Below are positions 35,101 through 45,718 of a stretch of 64,000 nucleotides of DNA, in pieces. A program made the translations under genes and the position numbers. The stretch lies in assembly GCA_029339195.1 (NCBI GenBank), contig JAPTJF010000245.1, positions 26,085 through 90,084 on the forward strand. Direction: 5' to 3'. The notes under the pieces are model-generated. The model was not told where the DNA came from. It worked only from the letters and a program-made list of their open reading frames with translations, and searched no databases. Every line of letters starts with the position of its first letter. Position 1 is the first letter of the stretch. The stretch comes from Micractinium sp. NFX-FRZ (Eukaryota > Chlorophyta > Trebouxiophyceae > Chlorellales > Chlorellaceae).

Positions 35101-38100
35101 TTCAGTGCATGCGAGGAAGTTATGGGGCTGCAAGCACAGTCACCTGGCTGCTGCAGCCTGGGTGCTGCTGCCTGTCAACCTGGCTGCTGCATCACTGCTG
35201 CTTCTCTTCCACCCCTTGCCGGGCCCCCACCTGTGGTGCCCGCGCCACAATCTCCCGGCACAGCGTCAGCGCCGTCTCCGCCTTGCCGCCGCTCACAAGC
35301 ATGGCGCACAGCTGGTCGCCTGCACCAGCAGCAGCAGCAGCAGCGCCAGCATCAGCATGTCAGGTGTCGTGTACGGTGGCAAGAGCACATGTGTGCACAC
35401 AGAGAAGGGTGCGCTGGGTGTGTGTGCGTGTTTGCGCGCGTGTGCTTGGAAGAGGAGGCGGTGTGCCTCTGGCCTTTTGGCCAGCCAGCACCCGCACTCT
35501 CATCCAGAAAGGAAGGCCCTTTCTTTGCGCCCCTCGCCCCATTCTCAGCCCAGGCCACCGCTGGTGAGCTGTTTTCAGGCCGAGGGCAGCCCCACCCTCC
35601 TCCCTGTGCTGCCTCCTGCCCTTGCCTGCGGCTCTGCAGTGGTGTAACAGCCGCCGCTGCTGCCACCCAGGGGGGAGAGAGGCCAACTGTTACACCGTGC
35701 AGGCCAGGATAGGCAGGGATCAGGGCAACACAGGGGGGGGGGCGCTGGGGGCGCAAACACATGGCAGGGCAGAGGGGCGCAAGGGCCGATGAAACGGGAG
35801 GTGCGGCGGCCGGCCGGGCTGTGCAAAACCAAGGGGAGCTAAGCAGAGGGAAAACCGGGAGAGGGTTGCAGGGGGCGAACGCACATTCTTCATTTGCATG
35901 GTATGCAGACAAGCGCGGAAGCGGCAAGGGTGCTGGCAGTGGCACAGGGGTGTGGGTGGGCGTGGGGGGTGGCACATGTGATGGCATGGTGGCGATAAGA
36001 TGAGGTGTCTGATTGTGTGGTGTGGGAGGGGTGATGCAAGCTCGTCAGAGCGTGGCCCACAGGCGGGGTTCATTCACAGAGGCAGGTGTTTGGGCAGGGC
36101 AGAGCCATTATGACATGGGGGTGCCACAGCTGACTAACGAAACTAAAAACAACAAAAAAACAGCCCGGAAGGGGCGGTACAGGAGCTATACAAAACGATA
36201 CGGGCGCTCATGTGGCATCCCGACTTTCAAACATCAACTTTCAAACCCCGCATGACGCAGACAGCCGGGAAGGGGCATACGAGTTCCCACTTCCTCAACT
36301 TGCCCGGTCCTCAACTTGCCGACCTCGGGCCGGCAAGGCATTTGACAGAACGGCGGGTGGGACCGGTGCACGGCAGGGGCTGCGGAGGCAGCTGTGGCCG
36401 CAAAGGCAGCGGCGACAAAGGCAGTAACAGCAGCCAGCAGCCAGCCCGGCTATCGGCCTCCTGCCGTCCCCGCCGGGCGGCCGGCCGCCGTGGCCGCGCT
36501 ATCCTCCACCCGCAGCGGCGTGGCGGGCGGCTTGCTGGGCGGCCCGCCTGCCTCCCCCTCTGCCGCCGCCTCCGCCTCCGCCACCACCCCCACCATATTG
36601 TTCACCCAGCCCGGCTGCACCGCGGTGCCCGCCCCCGCTATGCTGCCCATGCCAAAGGCAGCACCTGCGGTGGCCACGGAGGGGTCCAGTGCCAGCGCGC
36701 GCTTGTAGCACCGCATCGCCTGCTCAGCCTTGCCCTCCACCTCCTGGAAGTACCTGCACCAGGGGAGGGCAAAGTGTGCAGCACAGGTCAGAACAACATT
36801 GGGGCAAAGCAAAGAATGCTTGCAGCACAGCATCGCCTGCTCAGGCTTGCCTCCTGGTGTAACCTGCGCCAGCAGAGAAGGGGTACATATACATCTGAAA
36901 GAAGTTTGACACACATTGGCGGTAAACAGAAGAACACTGCAAATGCACCTATCTTCAGTCAGGCTTGCCCTCCACCACTGCCACCCCTGGTGCCCCACCC
37001 CCCCTACCTGCCCAGCGCCGCAAATGCCGGCGCCTGTGCGTGCCCCTCCACCGACGCGGCCTCAAAGAACTGCGGCAGGCGGGAGGGCGGCCGCAGCGGG
37101 GTTTCCAGGTGAGCAGGCAGGGCGCACAGCGGAAGACACCTGCTAGGGCTTTCCTGAAGTTCTAGTGCTGCAGCGCCCAATGCAGCAGTGCTGGCGCATG
37201 TGGCTGCCAGGCCCCACCTGCACAGCACAGGGCACATCCCCCGCCCTGCCCAGGTCGCACGCTGCTTCCGGGACCCCAGCCACACACACCCGCACATACA
37301 CACACAATTTGTGCCCACACCCCGCACCTGCGTGTACGCAAACTGCTTCTCGCTGCGGTACCGCCCCCGCATCCGCCAGTACACCTCACCCAGGCGGTAG
37401 TGGTGCTCAGCCAGCTGCGGGTCAGTGGGCGGGGCGGGGTGGGGCGGGTGTTGCATGCAGTATGTTAAGGTGAGGCCATAGCAGGCACTGTGGGCGGCAT
37501 GGGCACGTGACATCGGGGCGTGCAGAGAGGGTGTGGGAGACGCAGGGCAGAAGGCCATGCATCTGCTGCAGCACCCACCCCCTGCGCTGCATCCTCCCCT
37601 CCTTGCCCCCGCTTAGCTCCCCCTCACGCCATGCCATCCACCCCACCCACACGCCCCTTCCACCTGCCCCACACCAACCCCTTTCTACCTGCGAGTCGGT
37701 GATGGTGCACCCCGATGAGGTGGCCACCTTGAGGGCGTCCTCCAAGTGCTGACGCGCCCCCTGCAGCAGCCATGAAAGCACGCGTGCACGTGAGGCCAGG
37801 TGTCAAGTCATGCACGGCGATGCGCAGGGCACAGAGCCAAAGAGCCAACGCAAGCGTGCGAGTGTGAGTGCAGCAACCGCCCGCCCCGCCCTGCGACCTC
37901 CCACCGCCAGCAGGCAACACTTCCTGTCCCTGCACTAGACGAATGCACCTGCTCATTCACCCTGCTCACCCACCCACCTGTGTGTCCCCCTCCTGGTACA
38001 GCAGCCAGCCGTAGTCGGCGTGCGCCCAGTGCTCCGCCGGCCCCCGCCCCAGCGCCGCCTTCCCCAGTATACGCTCATACTGCGCCATGGCGGCGTGGCG

Positions 38101-41100
38101 GTCGCCCCGCTCCAACGCAACCAGGGCGATGCCACGCAGCGCCTGCTGGTGGATGGACACGGGGGCGGACCCGCTCATCTCCCCAAACGCCGCCTCACCC
38201 TCAGTCACCCAGCCTGCAAGCGGCAGGAAAAGGGGTGGCGGCCCGGTTCACACAGGCCCAGTGCACTCCGGCATGCACCTCCAGGATGCGCCGCTCCAGG
38301 CTGCCTGCACCTCTTTCTCCATACCGCACCCCCCCTCCGCCCCCCCAGCTCTGGCCGCCATGTCCCCCCACCATCGCCTGCCCGTTTGCCCCGCGTGCCG
38401 GCACTTCGAAATGTGCTTGGCTCGCCCTCCCCCAAGCCGCCCAACCTGTCTTGCCAGCACTCACCTGCCAGCACTTTGAAGTGCGTCTCCGCCTCGTCCA
38501 GCTTGCCCATGCGGCGCAGGGCCTTGGCTACCACCAGGCGCAAGGAGAGCGCAACCTGCGGGGAGGAGGTGGGGCAGAAGGGAGGTGGCATGTAGGTTTG
38601 TGTTTCATGAATTGGGTGGCAGCAGGGGTGGTGTGAGGCTCGAGGGATGCCACAGATGGCATATCATGGTGACGCACAACCCCAAGGCCAGCACAGTGTC
38701 GCCCTCACGTGTGTCAGGGCCTCGTGCCCGCGCTCGCGGCGGCTGTGCAGCCAGCGCAGGCCGCGCACCGCTGCAAGAGGGGGCCAGGGTGGGGCGAAAT
38801 AGCGGTTGTTAGTAAAGGAAGGGTGGGTGGAGTGTCCGCCCGCCTTCTCCTGTGTCACAGTTTGTTCCAACAATCCGTGCCGTCCCCTCCCACCTGTGTC
38901 GTAGGCTTCCGTGTAGTGCCTGTTCTCGTACTGCAGCTCCGCCAGCGCCTTCCACCCTGTGCCGCAGTCACAGGCGCTGTCATCCTCCATGGCCCGCCTC
39001 AGCAGGCCCTCAATCTGGCGGCGCAGCACCTGGGGCACGGGGCTGCTGCCGTCGTGGCAGGCGCGCCGGCGCAGCATGAGGCCCAGGCAGACCTGGGCGG
39101 TGGGGTTTGTGGGGAACTGCAGGCAGCGGGGGTCGAGGCAGGCAGGCGGTTGATGGGGTGGGGCTGGTGGGACGGCACAGGCGCGGGTGCACGTCAGCGG
39201 GCGGCACGTTCACCCTTGACAGGCAGACAACCTCGACCTGTGAGCACAATCTGCCAGTGCTGCAGTCTCCGTGATTGGGTGCAGTTGTTGCAGCGACCGC
39301 CACGCTGGGCCTGCACGCTTGCTTGCACGCGTACACAGCCGCTTGCACACACAGCCTCTCCCCGCCATGAGCTGTGCACTCTCTGTCCTGCCCCGTGTGC
39401 TGTCCGGCCTCTGCTCCCCATGCAACGTCCAAACATGCTGGCAGCGCCCCCCCCCCCTCCCCCCCAGGGCCTCAAAACTTTCATACCTGGTGCACCATGC
39501 GGCGCGCAAAGTTCTCAAATGCAAACAGAACCGCCTGCAGGTACACGGGGAGTGCAAGGCGGGGCAGAGCAGGGCGCGGCACTTGTCAAGCAGAAGGCGC
39601 ATGCAGGGGAGGTGGGGAATATTGTAACATAATGCGGCTCCCTGGACCCCAGAGCACCATGCCCTGCCAGCCTTGACTGCAGCTCATGCCCTTGTCTTGC
39701 CACCTGGCCGCACGCGGCACCGAGCCCTGCCCACACTCAGCCCTGCCCTGCCCTGCCCTCACCTGCTGTCCGGCGCCCAGGTGGCCCTCGCCGCCCTCCT
39801 GCACGCCGCCTGCCAGCGCACACGAGCTGCCCACCACCTGCGGGGCAGGAAGTCGGGGAGGCACAGGGGGGAGGGGTGACAAGAGTGTAGCCAGGAGCAA
39901 CGCCAGTGTAGACAAGGTGAACACCAAGCAGGCCAGAGCAGGCAGGCGGCCACTGTGACAGCCACAGGATCGAGCAGGGCAAGGGAAGGCAAAATGCAGA
40001 CATGCGGGCAGGCAGGCGCAGGAAGGCGGGCAGGCACGAAGGCGGGCAGCAGGCAGGTGGGCGTGCGGCGGCGGCTTGCCTGGCCGCCGACCGGCACGTG
40101 CCCCCCCTTGAGCTCCTCCTCCTCCTCCAGCAGCCACACAGCTGCAGTGGGGGGAGAGCACAGCAGCGGCAATGGGTAGTGCGTGAGGGTGAGGGTGGGT
40201 CAGGCCCGGCGGGCAAGGCGCCAGGCAAAGCACCAAATTGGTTGGCATGCCGGGCAGAGCCGCATGATGGCAGCACGACGCCGGCAGGCGAGCGCAGGAG
40301 TTGGCTGGGCAAGCGGGCTGCCTGCTGGGCTGCTGCGATGGACGGCAGTCTCAGGGGCTGCGGCGCCTCTCTCTCTCTCTTCCGTCTTCCCGTTTCCCAC
40401 CCTCCCTGCCCACCTGCTTCGTAGGGCAGTGCGCTGCACCCGCCCTTCCACATGCACGTGTGGCACTCGCGCAGCGCCGCCAGGCGGAAGTGCTGGCGCT
40501 CCACTGCAGGGGGGGCAGGGAAGGAAGCGGAGACGGGGTAACGGGGGCAGTCGGGCGGGCATTGCGTAGGTGAGCGAGCAGCAGGCCGTCGCCGCATGGG
40601 AACCGGAGGCGGACGCTTCCCTCAACCCCGCCAACCCACTACTCTTCCCCCACACCACGCACCCGAGCGGGGCGGCGCCGAGAAGATCCTCAGCAGGCAG
40701 CGCTTGAGCCACTCCTCGTGGTACTTGACGTACCGCTCAGCGGGAGGGGCCACTGCAGGGGTCGCGTGGGTGTGTAAGTGAGCAAGCAAAAAGCGCGGGC
40801 TGGCCGACAAGAATGCAGGGCAGACACACCAGCAGCACCGGCAACGCTGTGTGCGCTTCATGCTGCACATCCTCACTCTGTGCAGGCACACGCCACCCTG
40901 CTGCTGCCACCCTCCTGCCATGCCTCCTGCCCTCCCCCACCTCCCACTCACCGCTGCACAGCTCCAGGAGCGTCGCGGCGGTGCCCACCTCCCCGGTGGC
41001 CCCAGCCCCTGCCGCCGCCGCCGCCGCCGCGTCGTCCCCCAGCGCCTGCTGGCTCAGCACCTCCAGCTGCAGGTTGGAGACGGTGCGCCCCGGGGGGCCG

Positions 41101-42520
41101 CCGGCGGGGGGGCTGTCCGCCGCCATGCGCGCCTCCAGCTCTTCCACCGCCCGCGCCTCGTCCAACTTGAGCTGCGGGCAGGGAGGAGGCAAGGCAAAGG
41201 CAAGGGAGGGGGTGGCAGGTGGTAAGCACAGGGTGCAGGAAGCATGCCAAAAAAACAAAAACAAAACTTCGTCCAGCTTGAGGTGCAGGCGTGCAGGAGG
41301 GCCAAGTCAAAGTCAATGGGCAGCAGGTAACAAGCATAGGGTGCAGGCAGGAAGAGGGCAGAGCGCAGGGAGGGGGCGAATGCGGAGAGCACGGGGTGCA
41401 TGGGGCTGGAGGGGGCGGGGGCTGCGGGCACCGCAACCAACACCTGACGACCCCTTCCTGCCCAGCCAACTCCTTCCACTCGCCCGGCCCCCCCGCCAGC
41501 ACACCTTCCAACATCCGCTTCCGCTCGGCGCCTAAGAAAACGGCTCTCCTCCCACCCAACCCCCCTCCCCCGTCCACCTGAATGTCTGCCAGGCGGCACA
41601 GCAGGTCGACCCGCTGCTCCGGCAGGTGCGCCTGCGCCTCCGGGTGCTCCGCGGTACGCGTCAGCAGCTGGCGGTACTGCCGTACCGCCTCGGCGTATCG
41701 ACCTGCACGGTAGTACGCGTCCGCCAGCCACACCTCGTGCTGGCCGTGAGAAAAGTCCTCCTCCGGCAGCAGCGACAGCTGCAAGTGGTGAGGGGGGCAG
41801 AGGTCAGTTGGTGGGTGCAGCGACAGCGAAATGTACGCCACTCGCATGTGTGCATGTGCTGCAGATGGTGCGAAGAGGGTCGCAAGCAAGATTTTTCCCA
41901 ACACGCAGGCATTGCAAGGGTGCATGCGGCAGCTACCCCCGCTAGCAGCATGTGCGCATTAGTCGGAGCGGGCTCCGACTGACGCCCGAGGGCGTCCCCC
42001 CACCAATCCCACGGCACCTGCGGCACCAGCAGCCTCACCCCAAACCCACCCACCCACGCACCACTTTCTCATTGGACTCCACTGCACCGGTGGTGTTGCC
42101 TGTGCTGGCGTGCAGCTGCGCCAGCCCCGTCCATGCTGCCAGGCTGTCTGGCGCAACTTCGAGCGCCTTGCGGTATGCCAGCTCAGCCTGCCCATACTCG
42201 TGAATGCCGTGTGCGGCGCGCCCAATCAGGCTGCATGCAAGAGGACGGGGTGCAAGGACGTGAGGGCGTGTACGGCAGCGCCGCAGTGGGGCAGCTTCCG
42301 GCGCGGCGGCAGCGGCAGGGAGGGGCGCCCAGTGGGTACTGTGAAGCGGCGCGGCAATTGCGCAGCACAGGCGCGCACTCGCCCACCCCACCCACATGAA
42401 GGCCGCCACGCTCTTCTTGCCCGCCTTCAGAGCCGCCTTGCAGTGCTGCAGCGCGTCCTTGGGGTTGCCCGCCTGCAGGCAGGCCTCGGCGGCGGCCAGA
42501 CACTCGTCCAGACTCGACAT
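29106..42520 (-). CDS. SKI3: SKI3 / TTC37 tetratricopeptide subunit of the Ski complex
   Basis: Thirty-two in-phase exons give 1529 residues: 42396-42520, 42062-42230, 41578-41778, 40952-41171, 40663-40752, 40414-40503, 40080-40141, 39763-39837, 39487-39534, 38894-39116, 38709-38770, 38465-38555, 37978-38213, 37689-37760, 37328-37414, 37008-37069, 36665-36753, 35231-35319, 34934-35042, 34569-34684, 34138-34294, 33906-33983, 33347-33633, 32925-33083, 32624-32714, 32261-32374, 32048-32142, 31617-31716, 30990-31271, 30410-30514, 29621-30153, 29106-29378. TPR helices run throughout: AYRKALEVAPDSLAAWTGLA, KAEQAMRCYKRALALDP, AAWEGLASCYQNLGRF. The AWKLLGD motif and length (human TTC37 about 1560) identify SKI3. 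Known role: the scaffold that holds SKI2 helicase and SKI8 and feeds mRNA to the cytoplasmic exosome. Intron 39838-40079 needs a GC donor. The 1.3-kb intron 35320-36664 is unusually long. Confidence 0.88.
34331..34476 (-). repeat. Two in-frame decoy copies of the start of SKI3 exon 34138-34294
   Basis: Upstream of the real exon (starting CGAIHMALGGFADA) lie two copies, each with a TGCAG acceptor, reading CAAFYMALGSSADAVAP and CAAFYMALGSVGNTIGP. Both stay open for the copied stretch, unlike most copies in this window, so they could act as alternative exon starts. Confidence 0.88.
35320..36664 (-). other. Unusually long SKI3 intron with in-frame read-through
   Basis: This 1345-bp intron is several times longer than its neighbours. 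Reading through the donor keeps an open frame of about 70 Ala/Gly-rich codons to a stop at 36450. It contains an A-rich patch (36140-36165) and a 10-bp inverted repeat, GGTGTAACAG at 35641-35650 against CTGTTACACC at 35687-35696, which places TGTAA on both strands. Confidence 0.65.
36815..36862 (-). repeat. Copy of SKI3 exon 36665-36753 and its acceptor
   Basis: About 48 bp repeats the exon start (codons EQAMRCYK region, real copy near 36700-36760) with deletions. A shorter third fragment lies near 36955-36985. Both are in the intron immediately upstream of the exon. Confidence 0.75.
41269..41287 (-). repeat. Short copy of the acceptor end of SKI3 exon 40952-41171
   Basis: The codons LKLDE with the preceding acceptor (real copy 41158-41178) recur about 110 bp upstream with few changes. 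A GGTAACAAGCA-type stretch in the same intron is also duplicated (about 41220 and 41326). Confidence 0.65.
41961..41996. repeat. Two back-to-back palindromes in a SKI3 intron
   Basis: Perfect arms AGTCGGAGC / GCTCCGACT at 41961-41980 are followed directly by GACGCCC / GGGCGTC at 41981-41996. Each has a 2-base centre. Confidence 0.85.
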
Positions 42521-42794
42521 TATGGGTGCCCCTCTCGGCGCCGCCCAGGAGGCTGCGGCGGGGAGGATTGGAAGTCCTGATCGCGAGGTGTATGTGTGCA
42601 GTGCCACAATCGCTGTGTCAGGTGTGTGCAGTCTGCATGCTTGCTGCCCAGAAGTGATCAGCGACTTCAGCTGCAAAACAAGAGTAATGCTGCGCTCGTG
42701 CTGCGCTCTTCGACATCCCTTGCGATGTCAAGCCCCGATGGGCATCTGTTAGTCCCACACCGCCCAAAGTGTTGTCCAATAACAACTGATCATC
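42521..42794. promoter_or_regulatory. Shared promoter region, SKI3 / cyclophilin
   Basis: 274 bp separate the divergent start codons. A CCAAT pentamer lies about 15-20 bp before the cyclophilin ATG, too close to be a classical CCAAT box. No other element was identified. Confidence 0.6.
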
Positions 42795-45090
42795 ATGGGT
42801 GCCGGAGCGAGCAAGCCGGAGGACGTGCAGGCACTGGCTGCCGCCCCTGTGGACTACAAGCCTCCCCTGGGCCCGCCCAACCCCGTGAGTTGCTGGTATG
42901 CGTGCCGATGGACGATTGACATCGCCGATGTGCGGAGTCAGTGGGCAGGCCGGCGTGGGTGGGAGTGGCTGAGGCGGCGGGCGCCGCAGTGGCGGACAGG
43001 CAGGCGCCGGCATCGTGAAGCTTACTTGGGGCATATGCAGGCAGCGCCCTGTTGCTGCGCTGTCAATGTGCCAGGTTCCTTTCCACAGACGCGTGCCTGC
43101 CCTGCTGCCTGCCATCACCATCATCTTTGCTCCGCCCCCATTACACTTCCTGGTACCTCCCATTACCCACCACTGCTCCGCTTCCCCCCGCCTCGCTGAT
43201 CCCCCCTTCATCCCCTCCCTCCCCCATCAACAGGCCAACCCCGTGGTCTACTTCGACATCAAGCTGGGACGGTATGGTGCGGGCACCCCTCTGGGGCGGA
43301 TTGAGGTTGAGCTGAAGCAGGACGTGGCCCCCAAGACGGCCGAGAACTTCAAGCAGCTGTGCCTGCAGGAGGTTGGCAGCGGCTACAAGGGCTCCCGCTT
43401 CCACCGGGTGGGTGGGTGGGCAGAGGGTGTCGTAGGTATGGTGCAGTGGGGCATGGGCACAAACTGCGTGAGAGGGTAGCGCGCTGCGGTGTACATGCCA
43501 GGGTAGGCATGCAGAGAGGGTGGGTGGTGTGCATGGGAGGGGTCCAGCCAGGTGAGCCCGCAAAGCAGGCAGTGGGGTGCACAGCACGCACAGGTGCGCA
43601 AGGCCAGGTCGCCGAGCGGCGCTCACCCAAGCCTGGCATGCTGTGGAAAGTGGCTAACCCCCCAGCGCTCCTCCAACCCGCCCTGCCTTCCATCATCACT
43701 GCCCTCACTCTCCACCCCATCTTGTCATCCCAAACTAATGCACCGTCTTGCAATGCAATCAACCCAAATCACCTTACTCGACCTCGATTGATGTGCGACC
43801 CTCCTGCAGGTCATCCCCGGCTTCATGTGCCAGGGTGGCGACTTCACAAACGACAACGGCACCGGAGGCTACAGGTGAGGGGGATGGAGCGGATGGGGCA
43901 GAGCGGTGGCTGGGTGGGCGTGCGGTGACTGCACGCCACGCTGCAACACGGCATGCCTGGGCGGGGGGCCTGCCTCTCCAGGCTCAGGATTCAGGCTCAC
44001 CCCCTGCCTTTCCCCGCGCCCCCACCCCCCTTCACTCTGCTGCAGCATCTACGGCAACAAGTTTGCTGGTGAGGAGTGGGGCAGCGCCAGGGGAAGCGTG
44101 CCGCTCATTCATGACGTTGTTGTGGTGCATTGGATTGCGCACGCCAGCGGTGGCCCGCCCCACCCGCCAAGCCCCCATTTCCACTGGCCCTCCAGGCCCT
44201 CCGCCCCCTCCCTGCCACGTCACCCTTACCACAACCCCCGCTCCCGCCCTTCTTTTCACGCCCCTTGACATTGACAGATGAGAACTTCAGCCTGAGCCAC
44301 CTGGGCCAGGGGGTGCTGTCCATGGCCAATGCTGGCCCCAACACCAACGGCTCCCAGTTCTTCCTCTGCACCGCCACCACCTCCTGGCTGTGAGTGGGAG
44401 AGCAAGCAGCGCATGTGTTGTGCGCTTTGCCCGCTGCTGCGCCCCGCTGCTTCTTGGGGACTCACCCGCCATTAGGCTTTGACTCCCAACCCACACATTC
44501 AGAGTGTGTGTGGACGATGCAGCGCTCCCTGCCTTTGCTCCCAGTCCTCCCCTTTGCTGGCCCCCGAAATTGCCTGCTGGCAGCGCAGCCCTGCCTTGCC
44601 TGCCCTGCCTCTCTTGGCCCCTGAGGTGGCTTGTCTGCGCCTTCCCTGCTGCCCTTCCGGCTCTGCCCATGCATCCCTTTCCCCCTCTCCCACTGTTCAC
44701 CCCGACCCCGTTGCATGCCCTCACCCCACCCTCTGCAGCGACGGCCGGCACGTGGTGTTTGGCCAGGTCATCTCTGGCTACAACGTGGTCAAGGCCGTGG
44801 AGGCGTGCGGCAGCAAGAGCGGGCAGACCGCGTTCGACGTCATGATTGCTGACTGCGGCGTCAAGTCTGGCGGCGCCTCCGCCACCACTGCCTCGCTGCA
44901 GCAGCCGGGCGCTGCCGCACCACGCGCCGCCCGGGCGGCCGCGGTGGCCGCCCCCGCCCGCGCCACGCGCGTGCTGCAGCAGCAGCGCCGCGCTGCGCTG
45001 CAGGGCAGGAGCGTGGCCATGGCGCGGCGCCCGCAGGTGGTTGCGCGCGCGCCCATGGCGGCTGCTGCCCGCACGCTGGCGGTGCTGTGA
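42795..45090 (+). CDS. Cyclophilin-type peptidyl-prolyl cis-trans isomerase with N-myristoylation-like start
   Basis: Six exons give 271 residues: 42795-42884, 43234-43407, 43810-43874, 44046-44068, 44278-44389, 44739-45090. The cyclophilin domain occupies about residues 31-198. Its hallmarks are [35 protein letters not shown] (catalytic Arg in the FHR motif), the GSQFFLCT active-site strand, and [11 protein letters not shown]. The Trp in TSWLDG is the one that contacts cyclosporin in other cyclophilins. Known reaction: proline isomerisation in folding proteins. Two additions are unusual. The N-terminus MGAGASK fits the MGxxxS myristoylation pattern, and about 73 C-terminal residues are Ala/Arg-rich and probably disordered. 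Exon 44046-44068 is a 23-nt microexon. It is divergent from SKI3. Confidence 0.93.
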
Positions 45091-45718
45091 GCGCGCGGCG
45101 CCTGCCCGGTGCTCCCGTGACGCTCACGAGAGGCAAGCTTGTGAGACACCTCTGTTTTGACCTCTCAGTTTTGACCCAGTGCACTCCTCCCTTGCTCTCT
45201 CTCATCTCTCGGCTTGCGAGCTGCTCAGTGCAATTCTTCAGACTCAAACAGAGGCCGCCAAGGCAAGCGCAGGGATGGATAGAGAGAGCAGAGCAGGTGG
45301 GGACGCCACAATGGCTGTGGTCCAGGCTGCTCCCGCCAGAGCACCCCTTGTCCTTGTCGAGACGCGCTTCCATGCTGCTGCTGGCACGGGGTTACGTGGT
45401 GTGAAGGGGCGCTGGCAGGGGTGTGAAGGTCTGTGTCCCACTGCGCCTGCTACACCATGCTGTGAAGTGGCGTTGCAGCACAGCACAGCACAGCGCGGTG
45501 TGGCGCTCCCCAAGAGGAAGTGGGTGGAAGCTAAGGCTATAGCGGCAGTGATGGTGATAGGGGATAGTAATGTTGTGGTGATGTCAGTCCAAGTGGTTGT
45601 GTGTGTGATGCAAGTTAATTATCGGGGTGGCGGCGCCCTGGGCTGGCTGGCCCAGATGGTGTTGTGCTGGCGGCCGACCCCCAGCGGCATGCACCTCAGC
45701 AGCCTAATGAGCGGCCGG
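45091..45718. other. Convergent 3' UTRs, cyclophilin / HVA22-like
   Basis: No gene or TGTAA signal was recognised on either strand of this 628-bp stretch. A short CACAG run lies near 45477-45495. Confidence 0.5.

Noticed and set aside
36210..37112. 300-codon open frame on the plus strand
   Set aside because: It overlaps well-supported SKI3 exons on the opposite strand and has low-complexity Arg/Gly/Pro composition.
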